Positions 38,753-50,937 are shown, counted from the first letter of the stretch. The stretch: 64,000 nucleotides of DNA from Halichondria panicea (GCF_963675165.1 NC_087386.1:298931-362930), one strand, 5' to 3'. Notes: generated by a model from the sequence alone, not told the origin. Program-made: numbers and translations.

Positions 38753-40594
38753 TTAGAAGACTCTCTCGTGCATATGTCCTCCAGCGGCCCCTTGGCCCAC
38801 CCCCCTTCCCGAGGGACCTGCCACGCCCCCTACATTACGAGGTCCGGGGTTAGAGTGCATCACAAACATGGAGCTCTTGTAACGACTTAGTTTCTGTGCC
38901 AAGTCCGTCTTCGAGGGCATCGGAAGCTCCCAAAATATATCGTGATTAAGTGCTGCGTCAGCATCTAGTCTTTTCTTGGGGTCTAGTGATAGTAGCTTGT
39001 CGATAAGATCGACTGCAAATGAGTCTTTGATATAATGCCGTAAGCGTTCGCGAATTTTCCTCTTTTGCTCTTTAGGCAGCTCCAATTTTGTGTACAGATC
39101 CAACTTGTCACAGCTTGGCCAGATGTCGGGCGTTATTGACCCACAAAGCTGACAGATGAGAGAGATTTGATGCTGTTCTGTTTCTCCCTGCATGATGGGA
39201 CGTCTGGTCCACATCTCACACATAATGCACCCAGCGCCCCACATATCAATGGGAGGACCGTAATTCCTCTCACCCAGTAAGATCTCCGGGGGTCGATACC
39301 ACAGGGTCACCACTCTGTTCGTATAGCGGGCAGCTCCTTTTAACAAGGCACGAGCAAGTCCAAAATCGGCTAGTTTTAGAATTCCGTCTTTTGTGATGAG
39401 GACGTTTGAAGATTTCATGTCTCTGTGAAGGATCTTGCTGTTGTGGATAAAGTGGAGGGCATTGAATAACTGGCTCATGATCGATTTTATCTCTGCCAAG
39501 GAGAATTTGACATCTTCACAACTGAGGAGGCCGGCTAGATCGTGGGCACAGAATTCAAACACGAGGTAGATGCTCCCTCTCTCTCTGTTGTACGGAGTCG
39601 CTGTAACGAGAGAGAGAGATATCGTATACAGCGGGTTTATATTGAGGGTATAAACTTTCGCGGAAAGGCCACTAGAAAGGTTTTCAAAGATTTAATTCTC
39701 ACAAAATAGCAGATCTTTTGGCATGCATGTGATATTAAATGTACGGTACCAGTAATCATAATTTGTGATGCCATTTCCACTGATACAAACTACCAATGGT
39801 ACTACATTACCTTTGGTCCTACAGATCTCAATAAGGGACACGATGTTCTCATGGTCGAGTAGTTGCAGTATCCGTATCTCCCTCAGTGCAGTCATGGGGA
39901 ACTGCACAGTGTGTGACAATGAATGAAATGTCACCTTATTGAAACAATAGGCTGTTATGACACTTAAGACTACCTACACAAAACAAATTGAGTGGTGCTG
40001 CATGCTTATGGGTAAAATAATATAGAAATGTCGCATAGTTAGAGTGCCGCCTTTAATTGAGATGTTACGGTACTGTGACCACGACTCACCCCTTCAGTCT
40101 CGTTCTCCATCCGTACTTTCTTAAGAGCTACCAGTGCATTCGTCTTCCTATTGCGAGCCTTAAACACCTCCCTAATAGTGAAGAAGACATTGTTACTGAT
40201 CATACAGGATTCTAGAGTACTGCCATGAACGTGAACGTGAACAGGTCGCTGTACTATTGATTCAAGCACGCCATCTTGTATCTCTATCAGAAAGCTCCTA
40301 AATGCATCCGTCCTAGTTTAATTTATGGGCAGTCAACGTTGTGTGGGTGTGTGTGTGCGTGTGCATGTGTGGGTGTGGGTGTGTGTGTGCGTGTGCATGT
40401 GTGGGTGTGTGTGTGCTCTTTGTGAGGGTGTGTATGTGTACGTGTGTGATTGGAACTCACCCAAAAGTGCCCTGGCCAACTTTGGCCAACCGCTCATACT
40501 TTCCAATCTCTGGACAGAAGGGGAAGTTGATGGCAGAGGATTTCATGGGTCCCCCAGAGCTCGCCTGACTAGAGGTAGTGCCTGAAGCACTCAT
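38753..40594 (-). CDS. CDK9: Cyclin-dependent kinase 9 (P-TEFb catalytic subunit)
   Basis: Four minus-strand exons: 40461-40594, 40090-40171, 39811-39901 and 38753-39600, giving 384 residues (human 372). With cyclin T it phosphorylates the RNA polymerase II C-terminal domain and DSIF/NELF to release paused polymerase. Gly loop GQGTFGEVF, VALKKV lysine, HRDMKSSNVLI, DFGLARAL, activation loop YTNRVVTLWYRPPE, LCGSITPDIWP and the C-terminal ERVF all match CDK9 rather than CDK12/13 or CDK10. It lies divergent from Roco gene A with 108 bp between starts. The left edge of the tandem duplication falls inside exon 4, near 39069, but this copy is intact. Confidence 0.96.
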
Positions 40595-40702
40595 GGCCGG
40601 CTGTGTGTGTTTGGAACTGTGGTAACCACGCCCCTAACAAATAAGAGGTCATTACCTCTAGCCCACAAAGAAATATAGGGGTGTTCCAGACCTTCTCTTG
40701 AA
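40595..40702. promoter_or_regulatory. Putative bidirectional promoter, CDK9/Roco A
   Basis: Only 108 bp separate the start codons of CDK9 (-) and Roco gene A (+). The same arrangement recurs in unit B (54845-54973) with small indels. Confidence 0.5.
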
Positions 40703-43700
40703 ATGGCTGCTAGTTCCCCACAGTTGATGAAGGATGGTCTTACTTGGTTGAATAGGGTATGATATTCACATGATAGATAGATACTCAATGATCAGTGCAT
40801 TCTCCTAGTGCCTAGATGTACTTGTTGCTTGGCATCATTCATTCATCACAGTATAGTGCCTACACTCTACCCTGTCAGTGTGAGGTGTTTTATCTCATGT
40901 TGTTGTTCTCTCCACATGTACCACTCTCTCTGGATGGACAACAGCTAGGGATTAAGGTACGTTGTGTGCAATCACATTCTACCAAGCTGACATGCTTGTG
41001 CTCTGAGCACTTGTTGTTAGGAGGTAGACAGTGTAAAGAAGAGCACATACGGATAACTGAATGTGATACTATTCCTTAATTGAGACCAGTAGATCTACTC
41101 GTAGTAGTACCTGAAAGTATGCATGGTTAATCAAGTGTTTCAGTCTGCATGTTTGGCTGTCCACAATTGTTTCCCCTCCCCTGTCTCATGCATCACCAGT
41201 GTACTGTATCACTGCACTAATGTTCTCTTCCTTCCATTTCATGCATCTCCACCTCACCTTGACTGACCCTCTGAAACAACAGGGTGTAAGTTGGTGTGTG
41301 TTGTCAGAGTATTTAGTGTCTGTTGCATATTCTGTGATGTTTCTACTTCCCCATTATTACTCTTGTGTGTGTGCAGTGCCATAGTGTTATATAGGGAAAT
41401 ATTTAGTATGATCACATTCAACCTCGTAATCATTCATTTACTATCTTCCCACGTGTTTGCCCTGTGGACTCTCCCTCTCTGGATCAACAGTCTGTAAGTT
41501 GTGTTTGCACGTGCACACTCATTTTAATGGTTACTAGGAACTCGTAAATTAATATTTAGCCGAGGCCCACACAACTTATTAGGCTGTACTTATAATTATT
41601 ACTTTTGGTGGTTCATAGAATATGCATCTAAGTTGGTACATTATCGTGTTTGTCTCTTCCCATGCACACACTCATTCCTATGTTGGACCACACACTGATT
41701 TGGACTATTGTAGAAGGTGAGCTTCTTACGAGTACTCAATGTCTACACACTAAAATGGTTCAGCTCCAATGTGTACGGATGTACTGGTTACCTAGCATCA
41801 TTAGCGTGTGTCCCTTGTCCTCTAGAGCTGACCCTCTCCCTCGTATAGGGTAGACCATGGCTACGGGGACGATATCAGCCTCCCAGTTTGTGGTTACCCC
41901 AGGTGTAGGCCAGGGCACATTTTAACTGTTCAATTCGTAGTCCCATTTTACGCACAAGTTGGTGCGTATACATTAATTTTGTGTACATTGTGTTCATGTA
42001 AATTCCACAACTAATTAAGTTGTTGAAGATATTTCCCAAGAGCTTTTCTATGCACCACCATTGTGTACATTGTGTACATGTAAATTTGTGTTTATGTAAA
42101 TTCCCCAACCAATTAAGTGCCTACTGAACCTAAAACTTGTTGCCTATTTCTCCCAACTTTTTTATTTCTTAGCTTTTCTATGCCAGGTCTAGCCACTTGT
42201 TGCTATGTGTAGTCAGTCCCATACACACCAACGTTCAACTGATCTGATGTCTTGTATGTGTGTTAAGATTAAATCTCTCCCTCACATGTACCATTTGATG
42301 TGTCTCAGGTTCTCATTAAGGTATGTTGTGATTGTGTGTTTACCGTCCCTTCCACTGACCCACCCACTGACCCTTCCATTATCTGCTATTGCTAGTACCG
42401 AGTACCTGTGTGTGTACTAGCCAGTGTGTGTACTACCAGTGTTCATATCCCTCTCTCCTCACATGTACCCTCTGTGGACTGTTACTCAACAACAGGGCGT
42501 GAGTTTATTGCATGTACATATAATGGCGTACTAGGCTGACTTGTATACATGTACTACTGCATGAAGGCAGAAAGAATAACTTGCGTGACTTTATTTAGGA
42601 TTAGTATGTACTGAAAGTTTCATGCTGTACAGAAGTGTACTTGCAATAGTTGATGTATACATGTGTGAATGCATTCGTGTATTTGAACATGTTCATTTCT
42701 CTACATGTCCGTGTCCTACTGCTTGTTAATGTAACTACTGCTAATGATTACTGGAACAACAGTATGTAAGTTACAGTATACAGACATGCATGAATGCACT
42801 CACTGCTCCTACCATCATCCCCCTCTCTCTGTTTCCATGTGTGTCTAACGCTGGTGTCTCATTGGACTAAACAGAAGGTGAGCGGGACACTGCACTGACT
42901 TGTGACTGTACTTGTGTCAGTAATGTTTGAGTTGCATGAGTACATGTGTATTGGCATTCATAGTGTACTGGTTTGTGATTATATTCTTTTCTCTCTCCCT
43001 ACATTTCCATGGTTACTGAATATCTGGAACGATAGAGAGTGAGTTAAACAATGTTGGCAAACATACCGTACACCTCATGTGCATTCAGTTTGTAATAGTC
43101 TCATATCCTTACTTGACTCTAGTAGCTATACTGGTTGCTCCTATAGACAACTCATAATGTGTGACCACAAACACACAGTCTAACCCACTCTTGTCTTGTT
43201 AACCTTGTCCAGGATAAGGATGAGAAGGAGAGTAAACTGATGCATCATAAGATGGTGAGTGTTGACAGTTGCACTTACTACTCTCGTGGTAAGAGTGGTA
43301 CACGTAGTCTAGCAGAACGACAATGTGTGTACATGTACTGTCCATTGTATGATGAATGGTTGCTTTTTGTCTACCTTTGTGTATGTTTTATAAGTCCACT
43401 TTTACTGTTTGACTGTGTGAGGTTATACCGTATAGCGGGTAAATATAATATTATGATATACTCGTCAAGGTTGGTGGTTGCTGATTTTTATATTTTGATA
43501 ATTTGTACATTTGTATCAGCTGTATGTTCTATTTGGTGGAATGTTCATTCAGTCGTATATATATTCTTTACTCCCCCAGGGAAGAGTTGCCCTCCAACAG
43601 AGACTGTCTGGTGACATCACTGACCAGGACCGGAGACAACTGCAGGGAGAGCTGGAGGAGGTGGAGTGGGAGATCAAGAAGTGTGTCTCTGAGATACAAG

Positions 43701-46700
43701 ACTGTGAGGAGGATATACAATACTATGAGAATGATATTGCTGAGACACGGAGAAGAGGAAAGGAGAAGCAAAGAAAGGAAGGTGAGGGGAGCAAGGAACT
43801 TTATAGTACAGTGAGTGTTGATGCTCATAGTTGCAATCACTCGTACCTGTAGCAACTTACATGTAGTGTGTTATTAGTAGACTGTACCTACAGCTGGTCC
43901 ATTTAATGAAAGCTTTTACTATGTTCGTAATCCCGCTCTTTTTGTTGGTTTTATAAACTTTATGTTGCTAGGAAACTGACTTTTGTACACGTCTGAGCTA
44001 CCGTATATGCTTGATCAGAGGCCGCTCTCAAATAGTAGCCTCAGTGAACTTTGACTCTAGCATTTCTGCACATGGCAGCCAGGCTAGTATTAATGATTTA
44101 GCTACATGTACCTAGCTACTAGCCTAGTAGCTAGGTACAGGTAGCTAGGTACAGGTAGCAGCTTGTTAGTGCTTCACAAGACTTTCTCATGGCAGAGTTC
44201 AGGTTTATGCAAGTGAAAAGAACTTTTGAGGACAAACTAAAGGTTGTTGAATTAGCTGGAGCTAATAAACACCACTTTTGAATTGTAGCCTCCTCTTCCA
44301 GCAAAATGAAACCTTTACATTTAGTAGCCGCGGCCTCTGATCAAGCATATGCTGTATATTCCTTGCTATTCCACACATCTGTCACAGTGTACATGTATTA
44401 TAATTATGGACACTGTTTATCAGACGTTGATTAATACGTACATCAATATGTGCACATACATGTACAGTCACTGTGATTGAGTGATTGGGTTGGTAACGTT
44501 GTACTGTGTACTTAGTGACATCATCATGTTAATTCATTCATAGCACATTCCTGTAATGATCAGCCACATTCCCTGTCATTGGTGGGTCACTCACTTAGCA
44601 AGCTTTAAAGGTTTATGTACGTACAGCTGCTGTATCCATTGTTTGTAGCAGATTGATGCCGGTCCTTCCATTAAATGCTTTTCTTTTGTGTAACTTGAGT
44701 TACACTACCCAGTGGCGGATCCAGGGGGAGATCCCAGGGTGCCACGGATCCCCCCTTTCAGTCTAGCTATTGTGGCTTTACTACAGCTACCAGCTAGCTA
44801 TTTATCAGTTTTGTAGCTATTGTAATTTGATTCAATGATTGTACCTGTTGTTTTGATGCATCAACTGCCAAAGGAGTGTTCAGGTTAACCTAGGCTAGCT
44901 TGTTGACTGTTCGTGGCAGCTAGCTAGCTCTACACAAGTCTATTATGGGACTTCTCCTGGCTGAGTATGGGATTTTCCCAAGTCACGTGAGACCGGAAGT
45001 GGGCGTAACCCCAAAAATTTCGCGCTATGCACTCGTAGTTTGGAACCCCCCTTTCATTTTCCTGGATCCGCCACTGCATATGCTACCTAGTTGCCTTCCA
45101 CACTCTATTGCATGTACATGCAGAATGATTTGTGTATGTGTGTATTCTGAGTCTGCTCACCTGAATGCCATAGCGCTGCTTTTACAGCGTGGATAGCCTC
45201 CACACAAAATATATAATAATAGCCTCTAACCTCTAGTTGTTTGGCTAACTGTTATATAAGCGAAAGCTCGGCCTGGGATCGAGGCTATAGGATAGCCTCC
45301 ACACAAAATAATGACATTTAATAAAAGAATAAAAGCTAAGAAGCTATACACATTGGCTATAGAGCTAGCTAGATATAGTAGTCGGCTTTAATTGGAGGCA
45401 CTTCATTACACATGTGCACTATGACAGCCAACTGGAGCCCTACCTGAGAAGACACTACAGCTGCATGGCTGTACATATTGTTATGTCTCAGATGCGCATT
45501 GTCAACTTAAAATTAATGTAATAGCTGTCTTGTGTACTGTTTTCGTAAAAAATAGCTGTTTTGCTGAAAACACAAGCCAGAGGCAGCACTGTATCAATTG
45601 GTGTGTGTTCAATTGATGACCCTTTACCAGTAAAGTCGTGACGCTTAATGGAAGCTGTGTGCACATGTTTTCTTCCCATTGCTCATTGCCCCACCCACTG
45701 TGACATCACCATTTTTTTCTATTACATCAATAATTATTATGTTTGCATGTCATACCTTTTGTAGCTAGGCAACCGACTACATATCCATGTGTTTGAGTTA
45801 GTGTACTATAGACTATATTGCATGTGTAATTATAGTGACATATTGTTTAGAATCAGCGAAGCGGTTGTTTGATGAGGCGATGAAGCACGGACATGTCTTG
45901 GTCAACATTGTCAACATGCTCGTGTTTGGACCGGCGGGAACAGGGAAGACCAACCTCAAGCACCTGCTAACTGACAAGCCCCCTCCACTACACCGAGACA
46001 GCACTCCTTGTATGGAAAAGCCAGTACGCATTCGACCCGTGTCCAACACGAAATTCAGGTCAACTGGAAGAGGTTGGGAAGAGATGTCTCAGCCAAAGCT
46101 GCGCAAGCTACTTGCTCAAATCATCGCCAAGTTACCAAAAGAAAGTGCCGATCCATCCACAGCATCAAGGGTTGCCGAGAGCTTGAAGAAGATGACCACA
46201 ACCGAGTCAATTTCTGGTTCTAATGAGCACTTTTCTGATTCCGATGTGCCATTTTCTGATTATTCAGATAATTCAAATTCTAGTTCCGATGAGTTAGTTT
46301 CTGATTCCGATGTGCCATTTTCTGATTATTCAGATGATTCAAATTCTAGTTCCGATGAGTTAGTTTCTGATTCCAGTTCGAGCCCATCGAGGAACGATTC
46401 CGATGAATTTTCTGGCTCTACAAGAAAGTTGAAGAAAGCCGTTGATAAAGTGATAGCGAGTGTAGTGAGTGGTGTGGCAGAAGAGCTGAAGCCAGCCACA
46501 CAGGGAACTGACCAACTGTCGAGCAGTGACCAGCAAGAAGGAGAACTGTTTGATTCCAACTGGGTGTATGTTACCGACTGCGGCGGCCAGCCGCAATTTC
46601 ACGACATCAGCCCTCTCTTCATCAAGCACATTTCAGTGGCGTTGATAGTCCTGCGTTTGATTGACGAACTCTCCAGTTTCCCTTCTGACGAGTACTACAA

Positions 46701-49700
46701 GGATGGGCAGCTTGTTGGTAGTCCTCATGCATCTCACATGACCCTCAGGGAGACACTTCAGAGTCTCATTCGATCCATTGAGTCCCATACCTCACAAGAC
46801 AAGAAGCCGAAGATGATCTTTGTGGGCACATTCTTAGATCAGCTGAAGAGCTCGGATACACTTATCAAGAGGAATCAAGAGATTCTCGACATGCTGCCAC
46901 CCGATATCAAGAAGCTATTGGTGTACGAAAATCTTGGAATGAACAATCTGATTTTTGGTCTTAACACAATCAGCCGAGAAGATAATTCACTGGCCACTGC
47001 CAATAGGATTAGAATTGCTATTGAGCGTTCTATTCCGTTGAAAGTCAAAATGCCCATCTGGTGGTCCTTCTTGGATTCACTTCTCCAGAGTTTATCTGCC
47101 AGTCTCGAGCGAGGTGTATTAAGCATTGAAGAATGTCTCCAATTAGCCACTCGATTTGGTTATGTGCTCCAAGATCTTGAAGCTGCTCTGGTCTTCTTTG
47201 ACAGCGTGTGTATAGCGCACTACTATCCCTCCATTCTCCCCAACACAGTGTTTGTGGATGCCCAGATTCCTCTAGACAAGATCACTGAGCTCTCACAGCA
47301 CGCCATCTCCCTGAGGGATCCTGAAGTCAAATCAAGCACAGGAGGGACAGATGCCGAATGGAAGAGATTTAGAGACGAGGGCATAATCACTGTAAAGTTC
47401 CTACAATTCTTCGAGAAGCATTACGTTGAAGGCATCTTTTCTCCAGAAGATATGCTGTTGATCATGAAAAAGCTTCTCGTGATTGCTCCCATTCCTCTAG
47501 TGGAAGCCACTCCCCACCAAGCCGAGTTCTTCATGCCATCTCTACTCACATCGATCCCACCTGCTGAGTTAGACGAAATTCGTTCCTCCTTCACAACATC
47601 ACCCCTCGCTGTCTACTTTCGTAGTGGGTGTATTCGCTCTGGAGTCTTTTGCTGTCTAGTTGTGGACGTGATCAAGAGGGTGGGCTGGCAAGTTTTGTTG
47701 CCTTCAGGGAAACCAATCTGTTTTGCTAAAAATTGTATCCAGCTAAGAATTCCCAAGCACCCGTGCACCGTGGCTCTGATCGACTCATTCTCGTATATCG
47801 AAGTGTACATTGACGTCCCTTTTCCTCTGCGCAAAAAACTTTGTCTTTCCATTCGCAATGAAATTTTGATCAGCATTAAATCGTCCTGTGACATGTTGCA
47901 TTACAACAACGACACACCCGAGACAGCCATCTTTTGCCCTTGCAAGAAGAGCACTGGAAGCATACGCAAATTGCACCTTGCTGATCTGAGTGAACGGAAG
48001 GACTATTGGATATGCTCCCAGGAGGCACGTGTGTATGGGAAGCTCAGTGACGAACATAGAATCTGGCTGGACAATAGCGAAGGTTCAGGTGAGTATAATA
48101 ATTATTGTGTTCAGTAATATTGACATTTATGTTTCCCTATGTTAGGTGAACCATCCTCTGTTACGAGAGATGTCACTGAAAGAACGAGTGATCAGCTGCA
48201 ATACCCCGGTAATTACGTAGTAACATTTGTAGATTTATTTGATTGGAATTACGTGTACTACATAGTTACTTGATTGATTACATATTTTTTGTTTGAGCGA
48301 CTCTTGTATTATCCCCCTCAGGCCCATCGTCCCCTGTAGTGGAACCTGCGCGTAAGAAGATGAGAATGAGTGATCAACATACCAGTAAGGAAGTGCCATT
48401 AATTTGGTTGATAAGTTATTTTACTTGATCACTAATAATAATTATTATCCAGTCTATTTTATCATTCTTCTTTCCTTGTCATAATTATTTACTGTATGTA
48501 TCGGTTATATAAATAATTCTAAGGTTCTGGTGATCAACGCTTTTACGTATTCTGTACTGCAGGTGAATTGTCCTCTGTTACAGTAATGGAAGATGTGTGT
48601 AAGAAGACTGGAGTGAGGGACCAACAACTAGATCAAGAAATCCCTGAGAATGACATCACTCGATTTGCGGAGAAATTTCCTCAACTGCTGAGCGTGCACA
48701 AGGTAGGCAGTACTCTACATCTTAATAAATACTTATCATCCTGACATTTTGGCAAGGGGAGCAAACGGTGTACATGTAAGATGTTAGGTGGGGGTGAGGC
48801 AAGGGGTGTACATGTAAGATGTTAGGTGGGGTGATGGTTAGGTGGGGGTGAGGCAAGGGGTGTACATGTAAGATGTTAGGTGGGGTGATGGTTAGGTGGG
48901 GGTGAGGCAAGGGGTGTACATGTAAGATGTTAGGTGGGGGTGAGGCAAGGGGTGTACATGTAAGATGTTAGGTGGGGGTGAGGCAAGGGGTGTACATGTA
49001 AGATGTTAGGTGGGGTGATGGCTAGGTGGGGGTGAGGCAAGGGGTGTACATGTAAGATGTTAGGTGGGGGGTGATGGTTAGGTGGGGGTGAGGCAAGGGG
49101 TGTACATATAAGATGTTAGGTGGGGTGATGACATGTTTGTGGTTATGCCAATTCCGTACCCTCGCGAAAATAAGCCTATCTTGAATAAACGCCCATCCCC
49201 TCTTTTACTTCGAAGTTCTTGCACGAGGGTATTTTCACTCGACTGGACCAATATCAGACATATAACTTTCTCTGTATATGGATCAGTTTGCCCTTGAAGA
49301 TGTATATGCAGGGAACAAGTAGTCCTATATGCTGAGAAAGGAAAACACAAAGTCTAAGAAAGTTATCACACAGGCTAATTTTGCAGGTTACCTTGCCTTT
49401 GTTTTCTGAAACAAAGTACCTGATAGCTGCTCTGTAGGAGTGTGACCTACCATCCTTCGGGAAGTTCTGCTAACATCTGACATCGACAAGCAACGAATAG
49501 AGTCAGAGTCGATCCACTTCTTCATGTTCATTCTCTTGTCATGCTTTACATGCATTATAGTTTATAACATTGTTGTTGTCAATAAAATATTCATATACCG
49601 TATATCTTCTAATTTATCGGACACTTTTAATTACCCCGGACACTCTTTTGGGCAATTTTCGTTGTTCTAATACAACGGACACTCCAGTGCTTTAATATTA

Positions 49701-50937
49701 CATTTGTTCTAAATATCCGGACAATACCCTTGAAAAGTTGAGTTTCTTTCATAGACGGCAAGTAAGACAAGACTTAGAGTGCTTCAGTTAGATAGCTTTG
49801 AGTAGCTAGTTTTAGAAAGCTAGTGCAACTATTCAGTCGTACACTGTTCTATTAAACCTAGCTAGCTCGCATGCAGCTGCTTGCTTGTTCTAATTATTTC
49901 GGACACTTCGCATGCTCTATAAAAATATGTTCCAATTATACCCGGACAATTTCTAAAATAATTATTTTTTGCTGTCCAATAAATTAGAAGATATACGGTA
50001 CTATGTATTAAAATGAAAATACAATAAATTAATAAAGATTGTCATAGAGCAAAGTGTAAACCTTGATTTGAGGCCGCGGATGGGCGTATATTTGAATGAA
50101 AACTCGCCGTTCGCGATTAAACGCCCAGTCCCCTAATAAGCCTAGACTTCTTGCAGAAAAGGGTGGGCTTATTTTCGCGAGGGTACAGTAATCAAGAATT
50201 CATTAACTTGCCCTATTAAGAATGTTCACCAGAACCACTCAATTGTATTCCCATTGAGTTTCCTAGAAGGTATTTGCTAGGGGCAACCCCCACCAAATGA
50301 AACACTGTTTATTTTACAGGCTTTGACAATTAACGATCTACAACATGTCTATGTGACTCTACATGAAAGTGCCCCTTACTGGTTGAATCTGGGATTGGCT
50401 CTAGGTCTCAGTCATCCTGTTCTCAACAACATCGATACTGGCAAGCATCGTGGCGATAATCTGTCTTGCTTGCGTGAAATGCTGGTTAAGCTCCTGAGTA
50501 CACAAGATGTAACATGGAGTCTCCTGTCAGATGCTCTCAAAAAGCCCACAGTGAAACTCGTCAATTTGGCTGATAGCATCATGGGTAATTACCATTTTCA
50601 GTGTTTGTGTAGTTTGCTTTATTTGTCATTTTTAGTGCTTGATATAAACATGAAAATGTACATTAATTTTTGTGATGCCTTTTTTCTTCATGCAGTTAAT
50701 CAATCCAACCTGCTCGATGGACTCAACCTCACCCCAGCCGACCTTGATGATGTAACTGATGTCACACGTCGTTATGGCGATCAAGCTGGAGTGGCTCATG
50801 CATTGAGAGTGTGGCGAAAAGTGAATCCTTCCAGAGCTACCTTCAGGGCCTTGGTGGAAATTGCTATAGAACTGAGAAGAGGAGACACTGCTACAGACAT
50901 TTGTAGATTCATTGTAAAGGAACTGAACAAAAATTAA
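40703..50937 (+). CDS. Roco-like (ROC-COR) protein with microexon-encoded N-terminus and two death-fold domains, copy A
   Basis: Eighteen exons: 40703-40756, 40945-40956, 41283-41285, 41491-41493, 41714-41716, 42309-42320, 42496-42498, 42763-42765, 42875-42877, 43036-43038, 43213-43254, 43580-43781, 45851-48088, 48146-48208, 48322-48384, 48563-48702, 50320-50584 and 50696-50937, giving 1117 residues. After a short coiled-coil head, the ROC GTPase has a Walker A GPAGTGKT (141-148), an acidic Ser-rich insertion (about 230-300), and DCGGQ (about 357-361). The COR region includes LVFFDSVCIAHYYP and FVDAQIPLDKITEL. The C-terminus has a death domain (about 950-1037, YWLNLGLALGLSHP) and a second death-like fold (about 1038-1117). 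This resembles innate-immune or signalling scaffolds of the Roco/DAPK type. The large exon is certain; the microexons are predictions. Confidence 0.8.
40945..43254 (+). other. Microexon array of Roco gene A (12-nt and 3-nt phase-0 exons)
   Basis: Predicted exons in order: CTAGGGATTAAG, GGT, TCT, AAG, GTTCTCATTAAG, GGC, TAT, AAG and AGA, then a 42-nt exon. Each follows a consensus acceptor, often TGGAxxAACAG or a close variant, and is followed at once by GTAAGT, GTGAGT, GTGAGC, GTACGT or GTATGT. Introns are 109-592 nt. All are multiples of 3 and in phase 0, so each could be skipped without a frameshift. The order 12+3+3+3 nt occurs twice, which is 7 codons per cassette. Confidence 0.65.
43999..44356. 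mobile_element. MITE with TIR TACCGTATATGCTTGATCAG (unit A copy)
   Basis: In the large intron before the ROC-COR exon. The left end TACCGTATATGCTTGATCAG faces the right end CTGATCAAGCATATGCTGTA. The same element sits at 58629-58972 in unit B, so it predates the duplication. Confidence 0.75.
44710..45076. mobile_element. MITE with TIR CAGTGGCGGATCCAGG
   Basis: Left end CAGTGGCGGATCCAGGGGGA, right end TTTCCTGGATCCGCCACTG. This TIR style is common among hAT-like non-autonomous elements. In unit B (from about 59317) the right end is deleted. Confidence 0.75.
46237..46368 (+). repeat. 66-nt coding repeat (2 copies) in the ROC insertion
   Basis: Two adjacent copies encode the 22-residue Ser/Asp-rich unit SDSDVPFSDYS(D)xSNSSSDEL. 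The paralogue in unit B lacks both and keeps only a short Ser/Asp stretch, so this insertion varies in length between recent duplicates. Confidence 0.95.
48758..49130 (+). repeat. Minisatellite in Roco A intron 16
   Basis: About eight to ten imperfect units of GGTGTACATGTAAGATGTTA followed by GGTGGGG(GTGATGGTTAGGTGGG)GGTGAGGCAA. Unit B retains only one copy of the core (63208-63235), so this array expanded after the duplication or collapsed in B. Confidence 0.9.
49159..50183. mobile_element. 1-kb TIR element inserted in unit A only
   Basis: Inverted ends CCCTCGCGAAAATAAGCC and GGCTTATTTTCGCGAGGG, bordered by TA. The matching place in unit B (near 63262) is an empty site. No transposase ORF, so non-autonomous. 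It contains the nested MITE at 49596-50000. Confidence 0.8.
49596..50000. mobile_element. MITE copy 2 (TIR TACCGTATATCTTCTAATTT), nested
   Basis: Reverse-orientation relative of 7519-7916, with the same termini and matching interior. It lies inside the 1-kb element, giving an insertion order. Confidence 0.85.

Noticed and set aside
41813-41910. Extra exon after CCTCTAG (AGCTGACCC...) in the Roco array
   Set aside because: All reading frames stop quickly or leave a wrong phase, and it is almost unchanged between copies, unlike the microexons.
43240-43614. Open frame running through the Roco A intron after the 42-nt exon
   Set aside because: It is the exon read through its GTGAGT donor; the matching exons at 43580 and 58210 and the phase fit show it is intron.
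43782-43810. Later donor for the Roco coiled-coil exon (ACA|GTGAGT)
   Set aside because: It would leave phase 0, whereas the ROC-COR exon needs one leftover base; the earlier GAAG|GTGAGG at 43781 fits both copies.
45835-45850. ATG at 45835 as the start of a separate ROC-COR gene
   Set aside because: The acceptor TTGTTTAG at 45850 and frame continuity with the upstream coiled-coil exon in both copies favour an internal exon, though an internal promoter cannot be excluded.
48722-49350. Repetitive His/Pro ORFs on the minus strand
   Set aside because: They are frames of the Roco A intronic minisatellite, absent from unit B.
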